This document shows positions 52,623 through 60,558 of a stretch of 64,000 nucleotides of DNA, piece by piece; within the stretch, counting starts at the first letter, position 1; each line of letters starts with the position of its first letter. The notes beneath the pieces are model-generated. The model was not told the origin of the DNA. It did not search any database and worked only from the letters and a program-made list of their open reading frames with translations. This DNA comes from Chitinophaga deserti (GTDB lineage: Bacteria > Bacteroidota > Bacteroidia > Chitinophagales > Chitinophagaceae). A program made the position numbers and the translations under genes. The stretch spans positions 1-64,000 of the forward strand of contig NZ_QFFK01000005.1 of the NCBI RefSeq assembly GCF_003149455.1, read 5' to 3'.

Positions 52623-53129
52623 CTATTGAACAATAAGTTTTTCAGTGAACACGAACGCGTTAACCTTCAGGATGACGGTATAGATGCCAGCAGCGAGTTT
52701 ATCTACAGAGGTTGGGATGACGACTTTGCCTGGGGCATAGTTGCGAACATCCTGGTAAATGACCTGTCCTGCGGTGTTCATCAGCAGGAAGGTGACGGTG
52801 GCGTTAGTCAGGAGACTGAACTGGATCTTGAAGGTTGTGAGCGCCGGGTTTGGAAAAAGGGAGAAGTCCAGAATGGGGTTACCTCCCGGAGCAAGTGGGG
52901 GGAGGATCTCCGGTTGCTGGAATCCCTGGGTGAGGAGGATAGGCCCTGCGGAAAGGGGCGAGATGGCGGCTTCCCCGATGGTATAATCGAAGTGGATGCC
53001 ACCGATGATGCCTGAGCCTCCGGAGGATGCGGTTACCTGCCTGACCAGCACGAGCTGGGAGCGGGCAGGCATCCATGAGATGGCCAGGAACATGGCCAGT
53101 AACAGGTGCTTAGTAGAAAAATGCTTCAT
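52623..53129 (-). CDS. Small exported protein with T9SS C-terminal domain, copy 2
   Basis: A 168-residue protein, identical to the 46630-47136 product except for residues 3-5 (HFS versus SNF). Signal peptide, LTQGFQQPE segment and type A C-terminal domain are all present. As first gene of operon copy 2 it is divergent from fusA, whose promoter begins about 350 bases away. Confidence 0.8.
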   Translation of the reverse strand: MKHFSTKHLLLAMFLAISWMPARSQLVLVRQVTASSGGSGIIGGIHFDYTIGEAAISPLSAGPILLTQGFQQPEILPPLAPGGNPILDFSLFPNPALTTFKIQFSLLTNATVTFLLMNTAGQVIYQDVRNYAPGKVVIPTSVDKLAAGIYTVILKVNAFVFTEKLIVQ

Positions 53130-53476
53130 AAAACAATGGTTATGTGATGGTTTTGAATAAACTGGGTAATGGCTGCAGGAAATACCGGTAACGAAGCAAA
53201 TAGCGATCTGGTTGACGGGGTCTCTTCAGTTTGCTGCCTATTGATGCCATGCTGCTATTATCCGGAGCGGCTTGGCGCCCGGGCAATGGTTACTGTATAA
53301 ACGGTTCATTTTTAATGGAAACGGGGTCACTTCAGCTTTCGACGATGTAAAACTAGCCAAAAAACCATGGGGGGGAACGGGAAGCGGAATCCATTTCATT
53401 TCTGGCGGTTTTAGGCGGATAAGCGGCAGAATCGGGAAAGGAGAACGTTTTTAACAATTTGGCAAAACAGGACTAC
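53130..53476. other. Spacer between surface operon copy 2 and fusA
   Basis: About 350 bases that should hold the promoter of operon copy 2. On the minus strand TCGCTATTTGC near 53200 resembles, but does not match, TAnnTTTG. A 60-codon frame at 53272-53454 has no protein-like composition. Nothing else was recognised. Confidence 0.45.
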
Positions 53477-53507
53477 TTTATTTATTGATAGAAATTGATT
53501 ACCTTTG
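53477..53507 (+). promoter_or_regulatory. Promoter of fusA
   Basis: TACCTTTG at 53500-53507 with TTTA at 53477-53480, 19 bases apart, a weaker -33 than for rpsL and rpsJ. The following CCCCCCAAATTG matches the start of the rpsL and rpsJ leaders. It gives fusA its own transcript, separate from rpsL-rpsG. Confidence 0.75.
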
Positions 53508-53544
53508 CCCCCCAAATTGCATTACTTATAGTCATTTTACTTTT

Positions 53545-55689
53545 ATGGCAGACTTAAGATTTCAAAGAAACTTTGGTATTGCGGCGCACATCGATGCCGG
53601 TAAGACCACTACCACTGAGCGTATCCTGTATTACACAGGCAAGACTCACAAAATCGGAGAGGTTCACGAAGGAGCCGCTACCATGGACTGGATGGCTCAG
53701 GAGCAGGAGAGAGGTATTACCATCACATCTGCTGCTACTACCTGTTTCTGGAACTTCCCTACCAACCAGGGTGAGAGTTTGCCGGATACCAAACAGTTTA
53801 AATTTAACATCATCGATACCCCGGGCCACGTGGACTTCACCGTGGAAGTAGAGCGCTCACTGCGCGTACTCGACGGTCTGGTTGCCCTGTTCTGCGCCGT
53901 ATCCGGTGTTGAGCCCCAATCTGAAACAGTTTGGCGTCAGGCGAACAAGTACCGTGTTCCCCGTATCGGTTTCGTTAATAAAATGGACCGTTCCGGTGCT
54001 GACTTCCTCAACGTGGTTAAACAGGTAAAGGAAATGCTGGGTGCAAACCCCGTTCCCCTGACCTTGCCCATCGGCGCTGAAGATCACTTCAAAGGCGTAG
54101 TGGACCTGATCACTATGAAAGGTATCATCTGGGACGAAGCTGGTAAAGGTGCAACCTACCAGGAAATCGAAATCCCCGCTGATATGAAGGAAGAAGCGGA
54201 AGAGTGGAGAGCTAAACTCGTAGAAGCAGTTGCTGAATACGACGATACCCTCATGGAGAAATTCTTCGAAGATCCCAATTCCATCTCTGAAACTGAAATC
54301 CATGAAGCAATCCGCAAAGCCACTATCGACATGGCTATCATCCCGATGATGTGCGGTTCTTCTTTCAAAAACAAAGGCGTTCAGAAAATGCTGGACGGCG
54401 TTTGCCGCTACCTGCCTTCTCCGATGGATGTTGAATCCGTAACTGGTACCAACCCCGACACCGGTGAAGAAATCACACGCGCTCCTTCAGCTAAAGAACC
54501 TTTTGCTGCTCTCGCGTTCAAGATCGCTACCGATCCGTTCGTAGGCCGCCTCGCATTCTTCCGGGTTTATTCCGGCCGTCTGGACGGTGGTTCTTACGTA
54601 CTGAACACCCGTACCGGCAAAAACGAGCGTATCAGCCGTATCATGCAGATGCACGCCAACAAGCAGAACCCTATCGATTTCATCGAAGCCGGTGATATCG
54701 GAGCTGCTGTAGGTTTTAAGGATATCAAAACTGGAGACACCCTGTGCGCGGAAAACAGCCCGATCGTACTGGAATCCATGTCCTTCCCTGAACCCGTTAT
54801 CCACATCGCTATCGAGCCTAAAACTCAGGTAGATGTTGATAAAATGGGTATGGCTATCGCCAAGCTGGTAGAAGAAGATCCTACCCTCAAAGCGAAAACC
54901 GATGAAGAAACCGGCCAAACCGTATTGAGCGGTATGGGTGAGCTTCACCTCGAGATCATCGTTGACCGTATGCGCCGCGAATTTAAAGTGGAAGTTAACC
55001 AGGGCGCTCCCCAGGTTGCTTACAAAGAAGCATTCACCCAGAAAGTTGAACACCGCGAAGTGTTCAAGAAACAAACCGGTGGCCGTGGTAAATTCGCAGA
55101 CATCCAGATCGAGATCGGACCTGCTGATGCAGAATGGCTGAAAGAAAACGAAGGCAAATCCTTCCAGTTCGTGAATGACATCTTCGGTGGTTCTATCCCC
55201 AAAGAGTTCATCCCCGCAATTCAGAAAGGTTTCGAGCAATCCATGAACAATGGTGTTCTCGCAAACTTCCCCCTGACTTCCCTGAAGGTTCGCCTGTTCG
55301 ACGGTTCGTTCCACCAGGTAGACTCCGACGCAATGTCCTTCGAGCTTTGCGCCAAATCGGCCTTCCGTGAAGCTGGCCGTAAAGCGAAACCAGTTCTGCT
55401 CGAGCCTATCATGAAAGTGGAAGTTACCACACCCGACCAGTACATGGGCGACGTGACCGGTGACCTTAACCGCCGCCGTGGTATGCTGGAAGGTATGGAA
55501 TCCCGCAATGGTGCACAGGTAATCAAGGCTAAAGTGCCCCTGAGCGAAATGTTCGGTTATGTAACCCAACTCCGCTCCCTGTCTTCCGGCCGCGCAACTT
55601 CCATCATGGAGTTCTCTCACTATAACCCAGCTCCTAACAACGTTGCCGAAGAGGTAGTTGCTAAGATCAAGGGTAAAGTGAATGCCTAA
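53545..55689 (+). CDS. fusA: Elongation factor G
   Basis: A 714-residue EF-G, which drives ribosome translocation with GTP. The start [28 protein letters not shown] (in parts) at 53545 is the usual one; the frame extends to 53485 but through the promoter. G motifs are [17 protein letters not shown] and NKMD. Later domains show [25 protein letters not shown], and [14 protein letters not shown] in domain V. It is full length. In most relatives it follows rpsG directly; here 12.8 kb separate them. Confidence 0.98.
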   Translation: MADLRFQRNFGIAAHIDAGKTTTTERILYYTGKTHKIGEVHEGAATMDWMAQEQERGITITSAATTCFWNFPTNQGESLPDTKQFKFNIIDTPGHVDFTVEVERSLRVLDGLVALFCAVSGVEPQSETVWRQANKYRVPRIGFVNKMDRSGADFLNVVKQVKEMLGANPVPLTLPIGAEDHFKGVVDLITMKGIIWDEAGKGATYQEIEIPADMKEEAEEWRAKLVEAVAEYDDTLMEKFFEDPNSISETEIHEAIRKATIDMAIIPMMCGSSFKNKGVQKMLDGVCRYLPSPMDVESVTGTNPDTGEEITRAPSAKEPFAALAFKIATDPFVGRLAFFRVYSGRLDGGSYVLNTRTGKNERISRIMQMHANKQNPIDFIEAGDIGAAVGFKDIKTGDTLCAENSPIVLESMSFPEPVIHIAIEPKTQVDVDKMGMAIAKLVEEDPTLKAKTDEETGQTVLSGMGELHLEIIVDRMRREFKVEVNQGAPQVAYKEAFTQKVEHREVFKKQTGGRGKFADIQIEIGPADAEWLKENEGKSFQFVNDIFGGSIPKEFIPAIQKGFEQSMNNGVLANFPLTSLKVRLFDGSFHQVDSDAMSFELCAKSAFREAGRKAKPVLLEPIMKVEVTTPDQYMGDVTGDLNRRRGMLEGMESRNGAQVIKAKVPLSEMFGYVTQLRSLSSGRATSIMEFSHYNPAPNNVAEEVVAKIKGKVNA

Positions 55690-55723
55690 TCAGCCACAAG
55701 TTGATAGATAGAAATAAGAAAAA

Positions 55724-55752
55724 GGGCCCCGGCGTAAGCCGGGGCTTTTTTC
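55724..55752 (+). terminator. Terminator of fusA
   Basis: GCCCCGGC, loop GTAA, GCCGGGGC and a run of six T, 34 bases after the stop. It confirms that fusA is transcribed alone. Confidence 0.93.
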
Positions 55753-56520
55753 ATACCCCCGATCCTGTCCAATTGGAAGGTTTCACTTTCATATTCACAG
55801 ATAATCTGCTGGTAAATCCCGCTTTTTCTGAATTCTGCTGCTGGCGCAACCCTCAATCTTTCTGGAGGTAGCCTCCGGCCTTTGGCATTTATCGGCCCTG
55901 AGGACCTGAAAGTGACATGGACACGTGCTAATCGCGCTGTAATCGCGCTGTAATCGCGCTGTAATCGCGCTGCAATCGCGTTGTAATCGCGCTGCAATCG
56001 CGCTGCAATCGCGCTGTAATAGTACTGCAATAGCGCTGCAATTACGCTGTAATCGTACTCTAATAGCGCTGTAATCTTACTCTAATCGCACTGTAATCTT
56101 ACTCTAATCGCACTGTAATCATACTGTAACCATACGCTAATCGGCCAGTCATTGCACTGGGTCTAACTTGCAATAAGTTTATACTCATTGTTGGAAATCC
56201 TGGTAGAAGTGGACAGTATTCCAATACTTTCCCGTTCAGGTTTACAGGGATAGATTCAATTGGTTGGGGCTTTATCGAATTGAAAATACTTTAGAGTGTA
56301 GGTGAAATAAATGACAGGGTTAAATTAATCTGTTGATTTTTAATATGGTAAGTGCAGCAGGTTTTGTGTTTTTACAGGAATGAAACTAAGCTAAACTACT
56401 TAATCCGGCAGTTTGGCCAACAGCCCACATTGTAACATCAGTACCCTGATCTCCGTCTTATCTCCAGACAGCTGTTCGCTCTATGCTGTATTTGTTGTAA
56501 TCACCTCAAACCATCGCTTT
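55753..56520. other. Spacer with an 11-base repeat array
   Basis: About 770 bases without a supported gene. The array at 55929-56148 is annotated separately. An open minus-strand frame through the array encodes an 11-residue repeat but is a by-product of the 11-base period. Bases 56149-56520 show no clear feature. Confidence 0.6.
55929..56148. repeat. Array of about 20 eleven-base repeats
   Basis: Units follow TAATCGCGCTG exactly head to tail from 55929. The first eight differ at most at one or two positions (C for T at position 1; T for C at position 9). From 56017 on they decay (TAATAGTACTG, TAATCTTACTC, TAATCGCACTG, TAACCATACGC), ending near 56148. The third to twelfth units and beyond keep TAAT or CAAT plus a C-T-G/C ending. 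It starts about 175 bases after the fusA terminator. Confidence 0.93.
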
Positions 56521-57111
56521 ATGCGCCACATCCCCATGCTGGCCGCCTTCGTTGCGGCCATGACCCTCTTTTATGCCTGTAAAAAACGGAATACAGGCGA
56601 TCCTGTTCCCAAAAGCACACTGACCTATCGCAGTCTTGCCGACGTTCAGGTGAAAAACCTCCAATCCTTCCATCTTGACCTTGACCTGGACGGCACCCAC
56701 AACGTTTACCTCGCGCTGGCCGTTACCGGAGGAGCCGAAGGCATGCGTGGCAAGTTCTTTGCTGCCGGTATCAACAGTACTAAGGTGTTGGTGAAAAAGG
56801 ATACCACTATTTGCCTGCAGCAAAATGAAGTCATGAAAGGTGTTGCACCCCACCCGCGCGACTGGAAAGGCATGGAATCTTACCTCGTGGAAGCCTTCAT
56901 CCCCGCCGCCACGCCTAATGACACAGTTTGGACGGGCGACTGGCTGGGCGTTAACCGCAAATACATTGGTGTGCAGTTTATGAAGGATGAAACCCCTTAC
57001 CTCGGCTGGATCTGTGTGTCAATGGATCGTACCAACCTGGCGCTGATCCTGCATGGATGCGCCTGGCGTAAGCTGAATGAGGGCGAATTGCCCGCTGGTA
57101 AGATGCCCTGA
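56521..57111 (+). CDS. Lipoprotein of unknown function
   Basis: A 196-residue protein with a lipoprotein signal (MRHIPMLAAFVAAMTLFYAC, Cys at residue 20) followed by KKRNTGDPVP. The mature part shows VKNLQSFHLDLDLDGTHNVYLAL, with GHTHN-like HNVY, and PYLGWICVSMD near the end, a beta-rich domain. No family is recognised. The start at 56521 is chosen from the lipobox. It is convergent with the sugar dehydrogenase gene and the stops are directly adjacent. Confidence 0.65.
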   Translation: MRHIPMLAAFVAAMTLFYACKKRNTGDPVPKSTLTYRSLADVQVKNLQSFHLDLDLDGTHNVYLALAVTGGAEGMRGKFFAAGINSTKVLVKKDTTICLQQNEVMKGVAPHPRDWKGMESYLVEAFIPAATPNDTVWTGDWLGVNRKYIGVQFMKDETPYLGWICVSMDRTNLALILHGCAWRKLNEGELPAGKMP

Positions 57112-58224
57112 TTAATTCGGGTCGCTGATCTCAATGATGCGTCCCGGGTTGGCGTCTGTACAGATATAAACCCTGCCGTAGGGCGACACGCACAGGTCGC
57201 GCAGGCGGCCATAACGGTTGGCGAACCAATTCGCCGTTGAAGCAACGCTTTGCCCGTTGGACGAAAGTTTCAGCTGGTGAAGCGTTGCGTTTTTAAGGCT
57301 TAGGACGAGGAGGGAGTTCTTCCAGCCGGGAATACGGTCGTGGTTGTAGTAATCCAGGCCGCACAAGGCGAAAGTGCTGCCTCCGGTAGACCAGATGGGC
57401 GGTTTGACGTTGTTGGCATTGCAGAAGGTTATTTCCCCGCCATTGCAGGGCCCCTGTACATTGGGCCAGCCAAAGTTCCTGTTTTTCTCAATGATGTTCA
57501 CTTCGTCTTCCGTATTGGCGCCATGTTCGGAAGCGTATAAGGTATTACCGATGAAAACCAATCCCTGTGGGTTTCGGTGCCCCAGGCTCCAGAGATGGCT
57601 CCCGGCAACGGGGTTGTCTGCCGGGATGGAGCCGTCTGCCCGGAGCCGCAGTACTTTACCGGACAGGGATGCAGGGTCCTGCGCAGCATCAGCATTGGAG
57701 GCGTCGCCGGTGGTGATGTAGAGCATACCATCAGGTCCAAACAGCAGCCGGGAGCCATTGTGGATTCCGGAAGCGGGGATATTGTCCAGCAGTATTTGAG
57801 GGCTGGAAAGCGTGTTGTTCCGGTATTCGTAGCGGACAACCTTTTCGCGGTATGGCGATCCGTAATTGTAGACGATGTACACAAACGGAGATGTGTTAAA
57901 GGATGGGTGGAGTGCCATGCCGAGGAGGCCGCCTTCGCCGTTGGGTACGATATCGGGTAACGTTAGTAGGGGAGAGATTGCTCCGGTTTTAGGGTTGACA
58001 CGGCTGATACGGCCGTTGCGCTCCGTCATCCAGATGAAATTGTCGGGGCCCCATAGGATTTCCCAGGGGTTTGAAATGCCGGAAGCTACCACGGTCCGGA
58101 TCTTATCAGTAGGCCAGTCAGGATCTTCGGGTGCGGGGTTGGGGTTAGGATTAGGGTTGCTTTTTTTGCCACATCCTATGGAAATGGCAAGGAGCAGCAG
58201 GAGGGCTGAAAGGACTGTTTTCAT
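57112..58224 (-). CDS. PQQ-dependent sugar dehydrogenase family lipoprotein
   Basis: A 370-residue soluble-GDH-type six-bladed propeller anchored by lipidation (lipobox ISIGC near residue 18). Marks are ISNPWEILWGPDNFIWMTERNGRI in parts, GEGGLLGMALHPSF (with the His), HNGSRLLFGPDGMLYITTGD, SLGHRNPQGL and NFGWPNVQG. It oxidises a sugar with PQQ in the periplasm or at the surface; the substrate is unknown. After the Cys there is a short NPNPNPNP linker encoded by a GGGTTA/GGGGTT microsatellite. Its length is below that of full GDH-B but the blades are present. Confidence 0.88.
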   Translation of the reverse strand: MKTVLSALLLLLAISIGCGKKSNPNPNPNPAPEDPDWPTDKIRTVVASGISNPWEILWGPDNFIWMTERNGRISRVNPKTGAISPLLTLPDIVPNGEGGLLGMALHPSFNTSPFVYIVYNYGSPYREKVVRYEYRNNTLSSPQILLDNIPASGIHNGSRLLFGPDGMLYITTGDASNADAAQDPASLSGKVLRLRADGSIPADNPVAGSHLWSLGHRNPQGLVFIGNTLYASEHGANTEDEVNIIEKNRNFGWPNVQGPCNGGEITFCNANNVKPPIWSTGGSTFALCGLDYYNHDRIPGWKNSLLVLSLKNATLHQLKLSSNGQSVASTANWFANRYGRLRDLCVSPYGRVYICTDANPGRIIEISDPN

Positions 58225-58417
58225 AGACCTGATTTTTTATAAGACCGGTTAAGAGGCTGCAAATTGCCTGCCAGTCAAAAAAAATCATCACACATTTCAA
58301 CCTTTTCACAATCGGGATGTTAAGTTTATGTTTATTGTATTCATAATCAAGCATATCCTATCTATCCCCACCTGGAAATTTTAAGGCAAGCAAGCAATTT
58401 CATCAAAACCTCATATT

Positions 58418-59020
58418 ATGAAGAAAATCGGTTACCTGGCCCTTTTCCTGGCGGGCATATTGTGCACGTCCCAAGCCCAAGCGCAGACCCAGAAAGGAAA
58501 CATACTGGTGGGAGCGAACCTGGCCAACATCGGCGGCACTTTCCAGGATGGTGGCAGTACATTCAGCCTGAATCTTACACCCAAAGCGGGATGGTTTATC
58601 AGAGACGATATTGCGATTGGTCCGGAGGTGAACCTCGGCCTGCTAACAGGCAATGGTTCCACCCGTTTCAACTACGGTATTGGTGCATTTGGCCGTTATT
58701 ACATCAAAGACAAGCGGATTGAGCTCCTGAACAAAACCCGGTGGTTCCTGGAAGCAAATGCCGGATTCAATGGTATTAATACCAAAGCCGGGGATCAGGA
58801 AAGCACCAATACCAACGGTCTTGGTTTGGGCTTCGGGCCTGGTCTGGCTTATTTCATAACGCCGAATATCGCACTGGAGGCATTGCTGAAATATAACCTT
58901 ACAGTAGGTTTCGGCAGTTCAGTAACGGCGCATAATGTGGGACTGAACCTGGGATTCCAGATCTATCTCCCCAGCGCCAAAGCGCGTCAGACCATCAAGG
59001 AAACGAAGATGGCCCGTTAA
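58418..59020 (+). CDS. Outer-membrane beta-barrel protein
   Basis: A 200-residue protein with a signal peptide (MKKIGYLALFLAGILCTSQA). The mature part is an eight-strand-type barrel: GNILVGANLANIGGTF, LTPKAGWFIRDDIAIGPEVN, RFNYGIGAFGRYYI, GLGFGPGLAYFITPNIALEA and VGLNLGFQIYLPS. It ends in a basic tail. It belongs with the common porin-like outer-membrane proteins of Bacteroidota; no ligand can be named. It stands alone with a terminator behind it. Confidence 0.8.
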   Translation: MKKIGYLALFLAGILCTSQAQAQTQKGNILVGANLANIGGTFQDGGSTFSLNLTPKAGWFIRDDIAIGPEVNLGLLTGNGSTRFNYGIGAFGRYYIKDKRIELLNKTRWFLEANAGFNGINTKAGDQESTNTNGLGLGFGPGLAYFITPNIALEALLKYNLTVGFGSSVTAHNVGLNLGFQIYLPSAKARQTIKETKMAR

Positions 59021-59059
59021 CGGCATACACTAAAACAGAAATAATTCAACCCCATCGCG

Positions 59060-59099
59060 AGGGGCCGGCAATGGTGAAAGCTATTGCGGGCCCTTTTTG
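59060..59099. terminator. Terminator between the barrel and TonB genes
   Basis: GGGGCCGGCAAT pairs with ATTGCGGGCCC around GGTGAAAGCT, followed by TTTTT on the plus strand. It lies between two convergent genes. Confidence 0.8.
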
Positions 59100-59114
59100 C
59101 TTTGTGGGTAAGGG

Positions 59115-59861
59115 TTATTTAGGCAGGTCGAACCGTATAAGGAGTTTGTGTTTAGCTGTAACAGGTTTACCATCGAGGTAAGCGGGTTTCCATCTGGGCA
59201 TTTTTTCCACTATGCGGATGGCTTCTTCCTCGAGTCCATATCCGATAGCGTCACCGGAAGTATAAGCGTGGGCTACAAAGCCGTTGGAAAGTACGGTGAA
59301 TTCGACGGTTACAGTACCTGAAATGCCGGCGTTGCGGGCTTCTTTGGGATATTTCAGGTTTTTACGGATGAAATAGGCGAGGGCTTTGCCGCCCCCGTTG
59401 AACTGAGGCATATTTACTTCAGGGGTAGGTACATCGTATGGTTTGCAGAGGGTGTTGCCGAGGTGGAGGTTGATGGGGAGGGAGAAGCGGATATTAACCG
59501 GGCGTTCGTTGAGGTAGCCCGGGCGCCAGTTGGGCATGGTAACGAACATGTCGATAACAGCTTTGTCCAGATTCCTGAAACCGGGCTCCATGATGGTGAT
59601 ATCGGTGAGTTTACCGGTAGTCTGGACGGTGAAATGGACGTTTACAACTACGGAGGTGTCGTTGCGGAGGGAGATGAAAGGAATTTTGAGGTTGGTGTTG
59701 ATCCATTGGCTTAACTTTGCGGGGCCTCCGGGGAATTGTGGCAGTTCATCGGCCTGGAGGGCATTGAGTTCATCTTCGCGTGTGGGAGCGGGAATTGTGT
59801 CTGATTGGGCGAAAATTATGGATGGGAGGAAAAGAAAAAAGAGGAGCAGGCGGAGATGCAT
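59115..59861 (-). CDS. Exported protein with two TonB C-terminal domains
   Basis: A 248-residue protein with a cleavable signal peptide (ending IIFAQ) and two tandem TonB-C-type domains at about residues 45-130 (FTVQTTGKLTDITIMEPGF, MPNWRPGYLNERPV) and 150-248 (GISGTVTVEFTVLSNGFV, MPRWKPAYLDGKPV). Both carry the typical W-x-P-x-x-L-x-x-x-P-V ending. TonB proteins pass energy to outer-membrane receptors, but here no membrane anchor is left after cleavage, so it may instead bind receptors or act as an adaptor. Confidence 0.85.
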   Translation of the reverse strand: MHLRLLLFFLFLPSIIFAQSDTIPAPTREDELNALQADELPQFPGGPAKLSQWINTNLKIPFISLRNDTSVVVNVHFTVQTTGKLTDITIMEPGFRNLDKAVIDMFVTMPNWRPGYLNERPVNIRFSLPINLHLGNTLCKPYDVPTPEVNMPQFNGGGKALAYFIRKNLKYPKEARNAGISGTVTVEFTVLSNGFVAHAYTSGDAIGYGLEEEAIRIVEKMPRWKPAYLDGKPVTAKHKLLIRFDLPK

Positions 59862-60008
59862 GGTAAAGTGGAATTAAGCGTTATAATGGCCTGGGTATAA
59901 GATGGTTAAATTGGTGTTGAAGTGCTCTGGGAATAAGAGGGCGGCCATTAAAACTATGGAAAGGTGGTGAAAAAGTCAATAATGTGGGGAAAATATCCTC
60001 AAAATTTA

Positions 60009-60039
60009 TTTGTGGGGATAAAAAACTTACTTACCTTTG
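60009..60039 (+). promoter_or_regulatory. Promoter of the S10 operon (rpsJ)
   Basis: TTTG at 60009-60012, 19 bases, TACCTTTG at 60032-60039, with the same downstream CCCTCCCAAATTG as rpsL. It gives the S10 cluster its own promoter, 43 bases ahead of the rpsJ ATG. Confidence 0.82.
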
Positions 60040-60082
60040 CCCTCCCAAATTGAGGGGTAATAATAGAAGAAGTTCATTGCAT

Positions 60083-60388
60083 ATGTCTCAGAGAATTAGA
60101 ATCAAGCTGAAGTCCTACGATCACAACCTGGTAGACAAATCTGCCGAGAAGATCGTTAAAACCGTGCGAAACACGGGCGCCGTGGTAACAGGTCCTATTC
60201 CTTTACCTACAGAGAAGAAAATCTTTACGGTGCTGCGTTCTCCGCACGTGAACAAGAAAGCGCGTGAGCAATTCCAACTGTGCACCCACAAGCGCCTGTT
60301 GGATATTTACACATCTTCTTCCAGAACTGTAGATGCGCTGAGCAAGCTGGATCTGCCTTCTGGTGTTGAAGTGGAAATCAAAGCGTAA
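60083..60388 (+). CDS. rpsJ: 30S ribosomal protein S10
   Basis: A 101-residue S10 of usual length, also known as Nus[19 protein letters not shown] is the conserved start, so the ATG at 60083 is chosen over the frame opening at 59984. [29 protein letters not shown] (in parts) and the final SGVEVEIKA are typical. It opens the S10 operon. Confidence 0.98.
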   Translation: MSQRIRIKLKSYDHNLVDKSAEKIVKTVRNTGAVVTGPIPLPTEKKIFTVLRSPHVNKKAREQFQLCTHKRLLDIYTSSSRTVDALSKLDLPSGVEVEIKA

Positions 60389-60558
60389 GAGAAGAGGGAC
60401 CTCAGCAAGGGTGGGCAAGTATGCCCGCCTGAGGTATTTTATGACGACATCATTAAATACAGGCTACGCCTTCCGGGTAGCCGCCCAATAGCATTTAAAC
60501 CGCTCATCCTGAGGATAGCTAGAGATCCCTCAGGCGCTGGGCTAAATTATATAACAAA
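60389..60558 (+). promoter_or_regulatory. Structured rpsJ-rplC spacer, possible r-protein leader
   Basis: A long spacer (170 bases) for an r-protein operon. Two hairpins are visible: ACCTCAGCAAGGGTGGGC pairing with GCCCGCCTGAGGT near 60401-60437, and ATCCTGAGG/CCTCAGG near 60508-60536. Such structure between S10 and L3 may bind L3 or L4 and control the downstream genes; this is a suggestion from position and folding by eye. Confidence 0.4.

Larger units (their letters stand above)
41332..53129 (-). repeat. Tandem duplication of a four-gene surface operon
   Basis: Two operons with the same gene order and spacing: CTD protein, PorV, Ala/Lys-rich protein, collagen-like fibre. Corresponding starts and stops of the first two genes are displaced by 5,993 bases. 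DNA from about 45437-47115 and 51430-53108 is nearly identical, while the flanks (third and fourth genes, and the first codons and upstream region of the CTD gene) differ more. Copy 1 is 41332-47136 and copy 2 is 47635-53129. Confidence 0.93.

Noticed and set aside
55686-56030. 114-codon minus-strand frame with an 11-residue repeat in the fusA spacer
   Set aside because: An 11-base repeat read in any frame gives an 11-residue repeat. The frame also runs through the fusA terminator and has no start context.
55929-56148. CRISPR array
   Set aside because: The period is 11 bases with no spacers; no cas genes are present.
58130-58160. Telomere-like GGGTTA/GGGGTT repeat
   Set aside because: It is a short in-frame microsatellite that encodes the Asn-Pro linker of the lipoprotein; no sign of a chromosome end or recombination site.
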